64,000 nt of DNA from Citrifermentans bemidjiense Bem (lineage in GTDB: Bacteria; Desulfobacterota; Desulfuromonadia; Geobacterales; Geobacteraceae). Of this stretch, positions 35,232 to 43,719 are shown piece after piece. Position numbers and translations under genes: made by a program. The DNA lies in assembly GCF_000020725.1 (NCBI RefSeq), contig NC_011146.1, positions 1,673,501-1,737,500 on the forward strand, in the 5' to 3' direction. The notes beneath the pieces are model-generated. The model was not told the DNA's origin, searched no databases, and worked only from the letters and a program-made list of their open reading frames with translations. Position 1 is the stretch's first letter; each line of letters starts with the position of its first letter.

Positions 35232-37199
35232 ATGAGAAAGAAAATATCGATGTTGTGTGTCATCTTGGTTGCTTTTGTAGCTAACGCTGCTTATTCGGCG
35301 GAAGGTGACCGTTGCAGCCCACAGATCGCGAACAACGCCGCGGCAGCCAGTGTGTGTGGCCCCGTTTGCGAGAAATACGGATTGGTCTTTGCTGGGAACT
35401 GGAGCAATGATCCCCATCACCCACCTGTCAAAGCGTGCATCGACAAGGGCGAAGGTGAAGCCGTCTGCGGATGTGCGGCCACCAATGATGTGGAGATTTC
35501 CCCCACCGTTCAAACCGTCGATACGGCCACACAACTACAAATACCAATCGGGATGAAGAAGACCTGCTTACAAGGACCCGACAGCTTATACGCTAGTCAA
35601 ACCTGTCCCGTCGTTAATGCCAACGGTTTAGATTTTTGGGCATTAAGCTATGTCGATAATAGGGTAGGGATGGCCATAGTTGCGTATGACTCCGCCGGTA
35701 AGGTGGTTGGCCTTATTGAAAAAACCGGTGCTCGTTATATTTGGGATATTGCAGTAGATGCCACGAAGGAAACTATCTCTTTCCGAGGGCAAGCCAACAA
35801 GGTCGTTTCGTTGAAGTGGAGCGATTTATTCATTCCTCAAATGGCTAAGGGAAATACTACAGCGAACTATGTTATCTGGCCTACGAGTACCAGTGGGCAG
35901 GCCTCATGGACAAACGGGGTACAAAATTATGGAACCGCCGCTCCATTCGGTAGCGGCGCAAATCAACTCCTTGACCCTTACATTGAGCATAGTGCCGGCA
36001 AACAGCTTTGCGCCGATAAAAAGCAACCCTGGTCTGTATATACCTACGCCACTATTGGCTCTCCGTACTCAACGGTCACTTGTATTCTGCCTCCAGTTCC
36101 GGGCCAACCCACGTATAACCCCGCTATGAATGCACTTTTGGACGCTGCTGTAAATGATCACAGCTTAATGGCCGCTTTGGCCTCCGCCGTATCCGATGCT
36201 CAGCTGATTGCAGCAGCGGCCAGCAAGGGTTATAAAATCACCGAGGCAGATATTGCGCAAAGCAGAGGCCCAGTAGCATCGTCATCGTCTACAGTTAAGC
36301 GATCACTTTCGGCCGGCTCTGCTAGCTGTGGCGGTAGTGGGCAGGAGCCATGTTCTCAATGCACCCAAGAAACTTGCGTTTACTGGCCCTTCAATTTCTG
36401 CTGCATTAAAGAATATTGCGAGTGCGTGCAGTCGAGCTATTCCTGCAATGCCGGACTATCGATTAATCCAAGCGGCATCTGCACAGCTCCCAGAACTTGT
36501 CTCCCTAACCAGATATGCAAGGATTTTGTTGTTTTTTTGGAATACAACGATAACGGAACTAAAGATAATCGCGTATGCGAACAATGGCTTTCATACCCAA
36601 ACTGTGCAAAAGGCATCCCCAACGCCGCTTTGTCAGCATATGAAATTGTATTTAACAAAGGAAAAGCTTATTACAAGTCAACCAATACATTGGTGAATAC
36701 TTGGACAGGTAGCCCCAGTAGGGAAACATTATATGTCATTGATGCCAGAGACAATAAAATTTACTTAGTAAACGTCGACGGGCGTTACATTCAGGTACGG
36801 GGATCAGCTAATTGCATCGGTCAAACTATTCCCGAAGGCGATTCTACAGCTGCCTGCGCCAAGCCAAGGCTAACCACGCACGCTGGTATATTGATGGGGT
36901 CTATTGCCGGGTTGCCGTCTCCAAACTCAGAGCCTGGGTCAACGGTTCAACAGACAATCAAGGTCATCGGCGCTGGTACTATTCAAGTGATCAATGGCGA
37001 TATTCAATGGATTACAAACGACAGCGGGCACTTCAAGCCATCGCAGGATAATTTGAAAAACAGTATAGCCGCGTTTAAGGCCGCGGGGTTTCCAAACTTT
37101 CCGCCGTTGGGTGATTGTACTTACAGCTTTCAACCCGTTGCAGGCAAGGACGGGGTTTATCGCCAGAACGCGGTTGATGTCAGTCATTGCGAGTTGTAA
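35232..37199 (+). CDS. Large secreted protein with MVL/mannan-binding-like N-terminal domain
   Basis: 655 residues. Start ATG 35232 with GGAGG at 35222; the product then opens with a clear signal peptide (MRKKISMLCVILVAFVANAAYSA). Residues ~30-80, with SVCGPVCEKYG, FAGNW and AVCGC, resemble the repeat of Microcystis viridis lectin (CPAICEALGG, GNW, SVCGC), a mannan-binding fold. A middle part around residue 400 is Cys-rich (CGGSGQEPCSQC, CCIKEYCEC). The C-terminus has INGDIQWITNDSGHFKPSQDNL, a motif I recall from ends of secreted toxins and enzymes but cannot name. Codon use is AT-richer than the neighbours, suggesting transfer. It is flanked by gene remnants and converges on the gene at 37322. 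Function unknown. Confidence 0.6.
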   Translation: MRKKISMLCVILVAFVANAAYSAEGDRCSPQIANNAAAASVCGPVCEKYGLVFAGNWSNDPHHPPVKACIDKGEGEAVCGCAATNDVEISPTVQTVDTATQLQIPIGMKKTCLQGPDSLYASQTCPVVNANGLDFWALSYVDNRVGMAIVAYDSAGKVVGLIEKTGARYIWDIAVDATKETISFRGQANKVVSLKWSDLFIPQMAKGNTTANYVIWPTSTSGQASWTNGVQNYGTAAPFGSGANQLLDPYIEHSAGKQLCADKKQPWSVYTYATIGSPYSTVTCILPPVPGQPTYNPAMNALLDAAVNDHSLMAALASAVSDAQLIAAAASKGYKITEADIAQSRGPVASSSSTVKRSLSAGSASCGGSGQEPCSQCTQETCVYWPFNFCCIKEYCECVQSSYSCNAGLSINPSGICTAPRTCLPNQICKDFVVFLEYNDNGTKDNRVCEQWLSYPNCAKGIPNAALSAYEIVFNKGKAYYKSTNTLVNTWTGSPSRETLYVIDARDNKIYLVNVDGRYIQVRGSANCIGQTIPEGDSTAACAKPRLTTHAGILMGSIAGLPSPNSEPGSTVQQTIKVIGAGTIQVINGDIQWITNDSGHFKPSQDNLKNSIAAFKAAGFPNFPPLGDCTYSFQPVAGKDGVYRQNAVDVSHCEL

Positions 37200-37266
37200 A
37201 TTCTCCTGAGCAGTCCCCCTGCGTGGCCGGAGTGGGGGGCCACCACTTTCACTCTTGAATATGAAG

Positions 37267-37303
37267 AAGAGGACTTAGCCGTTCGGCTAAGTCCTCTTTT
37301 AAA
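37267..37303. terminator. Bidirectional terminator between convergent genes
   Basis: AAGAGGACTTAGCC-GTTC-GGCTAAGTCCTCTT, a 14-bp stem with a tetraloop, T-rich on both strands. It serves the plus gene ending at 37199 and the minus gene ending at 37322. A near-identical copy is at 33856. Confidence 0.9.
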
Positions 37304-37321
37304 TCGCCCGGAGCGTCGAGA

Positions 37322-40297
37322 TTACTTCAGGCTTGTTTGTTTGATCGCGCCTTTCAACGAGCGATCGTAGCGCGCCAGCAGTTCCTTGCGGTTCCCGCGC
37401 AGATTCTTGCCGCTGCGCTCAATGGGATACGGCTTGTCGCCCATCAGACCTTTCCACAGGATGCGATTGTAGGCGGCGAAATCGAACTGGTCTTCAGTGG
37501 CGAAGTTCATTCCCTTGGTAACCTTCGCCCAGTATTTGGCGTCTCGCGTCGATTTCGGGATGTCGAGGCGGGCCAATTTGTTGGCCGACTTGTCTAGGAA
37601 CGGCGGCAGCGTCGTGCCGTTGAGAATCTGTGCCGGAACGGCCGTAAAGCTCCATGGGTTCGGCGTGGTGGTGAAGATGTCTGCCATCGGCCTTGCCAGC
37701 GCGTCGTTCAGGTTCATCGGCAGAAGCCCCAGGACCTCTTCGATGGTGCGAAGGAAGTTGACGCTGTTGTACTGCGAAGAAACAACCTGCCCTTGCTTCA
37801 CATAAGCACCCGCGACAAATGCGATGGTGCGGTGCGAATCCATGTGGTCCCCACCATCCTGCGCGTCGTCCTCGATTACGAAGATCAGGGTGTTGTCCTT
37901 GTATTTCGGGCTTTTGGAAATCTTCTCCACCAAAAGGCCGACAGCATAGTCGTTGTCCGCTTGCTGTAACTCGGGCGTGTTCACCCCTTCAATCGCGGTA
38001 TTGTAATTCCCGGTGTGATCGTGCATGAAACGAACCAGGCTCAACGTAGGCAGGCCGTCGTTGGCCTCATAAAGGTCGAACTCTCTCTCCCATTCCTTGA
38101 AACGATAGTAATCCGGATACGCGTTGTCGAACCCCCGGAAGTACCGGTCCGTGAGTGTTGTCAGGGAGGGGCTCGTAGGAAAGGCGACGGTCAGGCTTTT
38201 CGAGAACGGGTTCGGATCCAAGGGGACAAAGTTCGGGTCGCTTTGGGGGATGTTGTAACGCGTTGTGTCCACGAAGAAGCCGTAGTTGCGTATAGTGAGA
38301 CCTTTCCTTAGTGCGGCGTCCCAGAGATACCCCTTGTCCGCCTCATAAGTCGGTGGCGGACCATCGGGTGCAGCCGAGTTGTTTTGTCCCGGCAGCAGGT
38401 CTTGATCGTCCGGCGTGAGGGGGTTGAAAGCCTTGCGGGTGGCAAGGTCCTGGGCGATGTTCACACTGCGGTTCGCGCCTTCGGTGTCCAGGCCCAGGCC
38501 GCGCCCTGCGTAGGTGACCGAAACCGTGTGCTCCACTACGTCGGGCGCCCGCCCTGCAGTGGTCCAGCACCAGCCGTCGTTGCTCACTTCCGCAGTTGCA
38601 TAGAAGTTGTCGAGGGTAACGAACTGTCGCGCCAGATTGTGTTGATTGGGCGTGTAACGCCTGCCGAACTGCGCCAAATCGGGGTCGCCGTTACCGACTT
38701 CCAGATCGCCCAGAACCTGGTCGTAGGTGCGGTTCTCCTTGATGATGAAAATGACGTGTTTGACCTTGTCCCGTACAGCCGCCATGGTCGCCATATCGTT
38801 GCCGCTGTCGGTGTAGGAGAAACGGTTGTTCGATGCTACCTGTGCAGTCAAGGTTGCGATCTGTGCCGAGGTGGGGCGCGGGAAGCTCTGCAGTCCGGCC
38901 CTGGTCCGCTGGGGATTGTACTGGTTCGTCAAGAAACCGTTAGGGTACGAGGGGGGGCCGTTACTGTAACGGAAGCTGGGATTCGCGCCGGTCGCAGATT
39001 TTCCGTTGACCACGTACACCCAGTTCCCGTCGCTGCTGAAGCTAACCGAATTCGGATACCATCCCGTCGGGATCAGACCGGTAACCTGGCTGCCGCCGTT
39101 CGCTCCACCCAACGTCACGACCGCGACGCAGTTCAGGTTTCCGTTTGTCACGTAGAGTTGTTTTTCATCGGGCGAGAGCGTGGCGCTGTTGGAGTTCGCT
39201 CCCCTGAATTTCGCCAGCGAGTCGGGCATGGCCGAAGGAGGGGCGATGACCTGGATGGTTTCCACTATCGTGTTCGTTGCGGTGTTGATGACATCGACCG
39301 TATCGGTCTGATCCTCGACCAGGTACAGAAGCGACTGGTCTTTGTTCAGGGTCATTTTGTTGGGTTTGCCTTTTACGGCGATCCGCGCCGTTACCGACGG
39401 CGCGCCGTTGAGGTCCACCACAACCACCTCGCGGTCACGGATGCTCGATACAAAGGCTTTCGCGGTACCATTCGTCTCGCTCCCCTTTACCGCCACCCAG
39501 AAAGGATATTCGCCGCCTGCCGTCCCAGATGTTCCGCCGCTCTTGCCGGGGCGCAGGTCGCGTTCGATTCCTGCGGACCAGTGATTCAAGCCCCCCCTGA
39601 AGATCGTTATCGAGTCGTTATAGAAATTCGCCGCCACCAGTGTCTTGCCGTCGTTCGATATGGCGAGGCCGGCAGCGCAAGGTTTCACCGCAATCTGGGT
39701 GTTGACGCTCACCGCTCCTCCCGGCGCAGGCTGCGATACGCCAAGACCGTTGCCCGCCGGGTGCATCATGGAAAGTGGCGATGACGTTTCCCCCCATTTC
39801 CCGTCGCTGATCATGGTGAAAATGTGGATATTGTCGTTCACGCCGCCAGCTACGTAAAAGGCCTTGCCTGACGGATCGAAGACGATCCCGTGGAAGGTGT
39901 TCGGGACCTGTACCACCTGTTTCTTGATCGGCCTCCCTGTCGAGATGTCGTAGATGAACACGTACTCGTTCGAGTCCGGGGTGTACCAAGGATAGGGAGT
40001 GCTGGGAGTCGCGGTGAAGACGCGGTTGTAGCCGCTTGTCAGGACCAGCATGGTCTTACTGTCGGGGCTCACCACCGTACTGACTGCGTAGCCTGCGAGC
40101 CAGTCCGGTTTGTCCGACAGGCCAGGGTTCAACGTCTCGAAGGTGGACAACGGGGTCGCGAGCGGCGTGATTTTTTGGTTCATGTTTATCAAGAGCTGCG
40201 AGGAATCGCCGTCACCGCCACCGCCACCGCCAGTGCAACCACCCAGAAAGATAACCGTAGTGAAAAAGATCAGACCCAGCCATTGAATGCCTCGCAT
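37322..40297 (-). CDS. Lipoprotein: YVTN beta-propeller plus alkaline-phosphatase-like phosphoesterase
   Basis: 991 residues. The signal peptide ends in a lipobox (FLGGC) followed by a Gly stretch. Residues ~60-440 are seven-blade-type YVTN repeats (TVVSPDSKTMLVLTSG, AISNDGKTLVAANF, TLSPDEKQLYVTNG, SFSSDGNWVYVVNG). From ~500 it is a phosphoesterase of the AcpA/phospholipase C type (HVIFIIKENRTYDQVLGD, FVIEDDAQDGGDHMDSHRT). This two-domain form is known as the YncE/alkaline-phosphatase family; it likely hydrolyses phosphate esters at the cell surface. It is followed upstream by a second phosphoesterase lipoprotein on the same strand. Confidence 0.85.
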   Translation of the reverse strand: MRGIQWLGLIFFTTVIFLGGCTGGGGGGDGDSSQLLINMNQKITPLATPLSTFETLNPGLSDKPDWLAGYAVSTVVSPDSKTMLVLTSGYNRVFTATPSTPYPWYTPDSNEYVFIYDISTGRPIKKQVVQVPNTFHGIVFDPSGKAFYVAGGVNDNIHIFTMISDGKWGETSSPLSMMHPAGNGLGVSQPAPGGAVSVNTQIAVKPCAAGLAISNDGKTLVAANFYNDSITIFRGGLNHWSAGIERDLRPGKSGGTSGTAGGEYPFWVAVKGSETNGTAKAFVSSIRDREVVVVDLNGAPSVTARIAVKGKPNKMTLNKDQSLLYLVEDQTDTVDVINTATNTIVETIQVIAPPSAMPDSLAKFRGANSNSATLSPDEKQLYVTNGNLNCVAVVTLGGANGGSQVTGLIPTGWYPNSVSFSSDGNWVYVVNGKSATGANPSFRYSNGPPSYPNGFLTNQYNPQRTRAGLQSFPRPTSAQIATLTAQVASNNRFSYTDSGNDMATMAAVRDKVKHVIFIIKENRTYDQVLGDLEVGNGDPDLAQFGRRYTPNQHNLARQFVTLDNFYATAEVSNDGWCWTTAGRAPDVVEHTVSVTYAGRGLGLDTEGANRSVNIAQDLATRKAFNPLTPDDQDLLPGQNNSAAPDGPPPTYEADKGYLWDAALRKGLTIRNYGFFVDTTRYNIPQSDPNFVPLDPNPFSKSLTVAFPTSPSLTTLTDRYFRGFDNAYPDYYRFKEWEREFDLYEANDGLPTLSLVRFMHDHTGNYNTAIEGVNTPELQQADNDYAVGLLVEKISKSPKYKDNTLIFVIEDDAQDGGDHMDSHRTIAFVAGAYVKQGQVVSSQYNSVNFLRTIEEVLGLLPMNLNDALARPMADIFTTTPNPWSFTAVPAQILNGTTLPPFLDKSANKLARLDIPKSTRDAKYWAKVTKGMNFATEDQFDFAAYNRILWKGLMGDKPYPIERSGKNLRGNRKELLARYDRSLKGAIKQTSLK

Positions 40298-40363
40298 GAG
40301 TTCTCCTTGTTTAAATGGACCGCGGGAAATTATGAAGCGTATGGATTTTGCCGGTTAAGGGCG

Positions 40364-41788
40364 TCAGAAGGCATTCACGCATTCGACGACTTCCCGCTGG
40401 TCGATATGGCCCGTACCGCACCAGTAGACCGGCCAGGTTTTATCGGTGATGGGATCCGCGAGGCCGCCGATGGGAGCCGCATAATTGTGTCCGGAGAAAT
40501 AATATCCCCGGTAAAGCTGCTGCTTTGAATTGTCGGAGCGGAGCAGGGGGGACAGTTGGGACATGGAATCGTTGAGGTACCCCTGCATCAGATACGCGGT
40601 CGAGAAGGTGTAGTAGCTGTCGAACTGTCCAGGCATGGTGGCGAGATCGTAGTTCAGGGCCCTATAGTCGGTGGCCTTCCATGTCTCACGGGAAACGGTG
40701 AAGATCTTGTACGCGGGGTTGTCGCCGAAATAGGGAGCGATGCTGGGTGTGGTGACCCCCACGGTATTCGGCGCGATGATCCTGTATTCGTCCATATGGG
40801 TATGCGCCACAAGCGTCTGGGTTATCAGGCCCGGGTACTTGGCCAGTACCCGCAGGAAATCGTCCTGAAAACCCGGGTCCCACAGCATCACCGCAGTGGC
40901 GATGTGACCGTCGGCACCGACGGTTTGCGCCGTCGAAGATTTGTCCGCGCCGGGCGGCACGTGCATCAGGAGCCACACCTTCCTCCCCGTGGCCTGGGCC
41001 AGGGCAAGCGTGGTATCGAGCCAGGCTAATTCCGCCGCTACGGCAGGGGCATTGGCGGTGGTACTGAAATAGGCGTTGGAGGGTGAAAACTCGAAGGTGT
41101 TGAGTCCTATCACCATCAGGTTCGTTCCGGGGGGCTGTGCCGCATAGTATCCCCCCCCTTTGAACGAATCGATGAATGTCCGGTGGTCCACCGTGCCGTT
41201 CACGAACTGCGTGTAAAACAATTCGGCCGAATTGGCCAGAAAGCTGCTGTCCGGTCCCAGTCCCGTGTAGGAGTCGGCATTGCCCAGGGCAAAAAGGACC
41301 GGGGTGTCTCCGACAGCCGCTTTCACCTGTAGCATGAAAAAAGCCACCGCCTTGTCCGTGAAAGCCTTCATGGCTGCGATGTCCGCGGCGGTCGGAGTAT
41401 GTGCGTTTGGCGGATCGTAGAGGCCGTAGAACTGTTGCGGGAGGTAATGCCCCAGGATGTCTCCGGTAAAGACGACAAACGGGCTGTCGCCTCGATTCTG
41501 CTTTATGCTGGAGAGCGCAAGAGCAAGCAGGGGGTAATTGGAATCGGCTCCCCATGCCGAAGGAGCGGTTATGGCCGAGGTCCGGAAGATGCCTTCCCAT
41601 TGGCTGGCATCGGCTGCGACGAGAGCCGGAAAGAGAGACGGATCATAAAACGGATTGAAATGGACATCGCTGAACACGACAACATTACTGGTAGAACCAT
41701 TACTGCTGTCGCTGCAGCCAGTCATAAAAACTGAAACCAGCAGGACGTAACTCCCCAAAAGAAACCTGACCGCTTTGTTCCGCATCAT
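40364..41788 (-). CDS. Calcineurin-like metallophosphoesterase lipoprotein (acid-sphingomyelinase-like)
   Basis: 474 residues from the ATG at 41788 (ribosome site AAAGGGG; an ATG at 41827 would precede the signal peptide). MRNKAVRFLLGSYVLLVSVFMTGC is a lipoprotein signal. Metal motifs in order: VVFSDVHFNPFYD (DxH), VFTGDILGH (GD), ALGNADSY in place of GNHD, LMHVPP and VAHTHMDEY in place of GHxH. The group includes acid sphingomyelinases, which also have the GN-N/A variation. Surface phosphodiester hydrolysis is likely. A 66-base gap to the next gene on the same strand allows cotranscription. Confidence 0.82.
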   Translation of the reverse strand: MMRNKAVRFLLGSYVLLVSVFMTGCSDSSNGSTSNVVVFSDVHFNPFYDPSLFPALVAADASQWEGIFRTSAITAPSAWGADSNYPLLALALSSIKQNRGDSPFVVFTGDILGHYLPQQFYGLYDPPNAHTPTAADIAAMKAFTDKAVAFFMLQVKAAVGDTPVLFALGNADSYTGLGPDSSFLANSAELFYTQFVNGTVDHRTFIDSFKGGGYYAAQPPGTNLMVIGLNTFEFSPSNAYFSTTANAPAVAAELAWLDTTLALAQATGRKVWLLMHVPPGADKSSTAQTVGADGHIATAVMLWDPGFQDDFLRVLAKYPGLITQTLVAHTHMDEYRIIAPNTVGVTTPSIAPYFGDNPAYKIFTVSRETWKATDYRALNYDLATMPGQFDSYYTFSTAYLMQGYLNDSMSQLSPLLRSDNSKQQLYRGYYFSGHNYAAPIGGLADPITDKTWPVYWCGTGHIDQREVVECVNAF

Positions 41789-42107
41789 CGGGCACCCCTT
41801 TACCTCATTTGATGTGAGCTTTGCCAAGCTGATTCAGTGACTTCTCTCGTCTGCACTATTCAATTCGGTAATATGAATGCTGCAATAAAGCGGATTTTTA
41901 TTATAGTATTTTAATGCTCGCAGCCTAGGGATGCCGGATTCTGTCTAAAAGCCTGCGCGATTGGAATGAGACATGGGGGCGAGCCTTTATCGTGGTGCCT
42001 TGTAGGCACAGTGAAAAAGTTAGCTGCCTTGCCTTCAGAAACCCTTCCCTCTCCCGAAAAGGTGAGGAAGGGCGCGCTGAAATATCTTTAATTGGGAAGG
42101 GGGGAGA

Positions 42108-42545
42108 ATGGACATCTATATGCAGTCAGCCATTGAAGAGGCAAAAAAAGGACTTGGGGAAGGGGGTATTCCGATCGGATCGGTGCTTGTGCATAAAGGG
42201 CTCATCCTTGGGCGAGGACACAACCGGCGTGTGCAAAAGGGCAGTTCGATTCTTCACGGAGAAATGGACGCGCTGGAAAACGCCGGACGGCTACCGGCGC
42301 AGGTCTACCGGGAATCGGTGCTCTATACGACCCTGTCCCCCTGCTCCATGTGCAGTGGAGCAATCCTTTTGTATGGGATTCCGCGAGTTGTTATTGGTGA
42401 AAACAGCACGTTCACAGGAGAGGAAGAGTTGCTCCGCTCTCATGGTGTGCAGGTCGATGTGCTGCAGGATCAGGAATGCATCAGCCTGATGCGCACTTTT
42501 ATCGAGGAAAAACCTGAGCTGTGGAACGAGGATATCGGGGTGTAG
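42108..42545 (+). CDS. Cytosine deaminase, Fcy1-like (cytidine-deaminase fold)
   Basis: 145 residues with the zinc site HGEMDAL and SPCSMC. Unlike tRNA adenosine deaminases it matches fungal cytosine deaminase Fcy1 along its whole length: GGIPIGSVLV, LGRGHNRRVQKGS, LHGEMDALENAGRL, LYTTLSPCSMCSGAI, YGIPRVVIGEN and the C-terminal LWNEDIG (Fcy1 WFEDIG), which closes the active site. It should convert cytosine to uracil and ammonia. Start ATG 42108 after AAGGGGGGAG. Transcribed alone. The plain alternative is a guanine deaminase or other nucleoside deaminase, but the Fcy1-specific pieces argue against it. Confidence 0.82.
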   Translation: MDIYMQSAIEEAKKGLGEGGIPIGSVLVHKGLILGRGHNRRVQKGSSILHGEMDALENAGRLPAQVYRESVLYTTLSPCSMCSGAILLYGIPRVVIGENSTFTGEEELLRSHGVQVDVLQDQECISLMRTFIEEKPELWNEDIGV

Positions 42546-42752
42546 TGGCATAAGGTGAATATGGCAAGGCAGGACTGGACAATGGCCTTCCTCTGACACT
42601 CCCCAATCTGACTTCCACAAACGTCTTTCCTCTTCTTTTCTGCCGGCGCGAGGATTACAATATTCTTAAGCACCGATGAGACGATCGCGGCGACAACAGA
42701 AGATGGAGAAGAGAGGTTCCCCAGGAAGCGCGAAGCGCGCGGGAGGTGAACA

Positions 42753-43013
42753 ATGGGAATTTTAACTTGGATAATATTAGGTCTGGTGGTTGGTGCACTT
42801 GCGAAGTTGTTGATGCCCGGCGATGATCCGGGAGGGATCTTCATAACGATCCTGCTCGGTATCGCTGGGGCATTCCTGGGCGGGATGATAGGCACGACGC
42901 TCGGGATAGGGTCGGTAACAGGGTTCAACATGTTGAGCATTTTGTTGGCCATCGTGGGCGCGATTATTCTCCTGGTCCTCTATCGAGTCATCAGGAGGCC
43001 GCACCGCGGCTAA
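42753..43013 (+). CDS. GlsB/YeaQ/YmgE-family small membrane protein
   Basis: 86 residues with three hydrophobic segments: ILTWIILGLVVGALAKLL, GGIFITILLGIAGAFLGGMIG and MLSILLAIVGAIILLVLYRVI. The GDDPGG turn after the first helix is the hallmark of the transglycosylase-associated (YeaQ) family, linked to envelope or acid stress. RBS GGGAGGTG. Followed by a strong terminator at 43034. Confidence 0.9.
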   Translation: MGILTWIILGLVVGALAKLLMPGDDPGGIFITILLGIAGAFLGGMIGTTLGIGSVTGFNMLSILLAIVGAIILLVLYRVIRRPHRG

Positions 43014-43033
43014 AACTTGGTATTGAAATGCAT

Positions 43034-43085
43034 GCAGGCTACTTTTCCAGTTGTTTTCCCGGCTGGTAAAGTAGCCTGCTTTGTT
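43034..43085 (+). terminator. Rho-independent terminator after the YeaQ-type gene
   Basis: GCAGGCTACTTT (43034-43045) pairs with AAAGTAGCCTGC (43068-43079), with an inner CCAG/CTGG pair, and TTTGTTTT follows. Confidence 0.92.
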
Positions 43086-43190
43086 TTATCTGTTTTTAGG
43101 AGGGGGAGAGGGGGCCATAAGTGTGGCGCTCACTGACATCGACAGGGAGATGAGCAAGAATTAAGACCCCCAGGTCGTGACCCATATCTG

Positions 43191-43555
43191 TCTCGCTATA
43201 GTGGCGAGAGGTTGAGGAGTATCGGCGCTCACTTCGGGTTTGAAGATTCTGCAGTGGTGAAGGCAAGCACGAGACTAGAAACAACAGCGAAACAACCGTC
43301 CACGAAAAGGTCAAAGAGATTCTGCAATCCCCTCGGTTGTCCAGGTCCAGACCAGACCCCTCAGCCCCCCTCAGCCCCTCTCGCTATAGTGGCGAGAGGT
43401 TGAGGAGTATCGGCGCTCACTTCGGGTTTGGAGATTCTGCAGTGGTGAAGGCAAGCACGAGACTAGAAACAACAGCGAAACAACCGTCCACGAAAAGGTC
43501 AAAGAGGTTCTGCAATCCTCTCGGTTGTCCAGGTCCTGACCTGACCCCTCAGCCC
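43191..43555. repeat. Two direct repeats of ~177 bp, period 188
   Basis: 43191-43367 and 43379-43555 are almost identical (about five differences). Each starts with a small hairpin TCTCGC-TATAGTG-GCGAGA and ends in CCTCAGCCCC. Short ORFs run through the repeats in plus frames (RSIGAHFGF, TTAKQPSTK), but have no ribosome site. The flank 43573-43612 has three ACCTCAGCGC units. Confidence 0.9.
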
Positions 43556-43620
43556 CTCTTCCTTAGTCCTTAGTCCCTGATAATCAGCGCACCTCAGCGC
43601 ACCTCAGCGCATGAAACGCA

Positions 43621-43649
43621 AGAAGGCCTCCCAGGGGGGGAGGCCTTCT
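43621..43649 (-). terminator. Terminator of the chemoreceptor gene
   Basis: AGAAGGCCTCCC / GGGAGGCCTTCT, 12-bp stem with a 5-base loop, 71 bases beyond the stop at 43720. On the minus strand it is followed by TGCGTTT. Confidence 0.8.
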
Positions 43650-43719
43650 GAACTGGCATTTCTTAGCCAAGGGCTGTCTTTAACCTGGCCTGAATGAGAA
43701 GTGTCCTGATCCGTGTCGA

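Noticed and set aside
43212-43573. Two small genes (RSIGAHFGF...) in the 188-bp repeats
   Set aside because: The frames follow the DNA repeat, lack ribosome sites and have no recognisable family.
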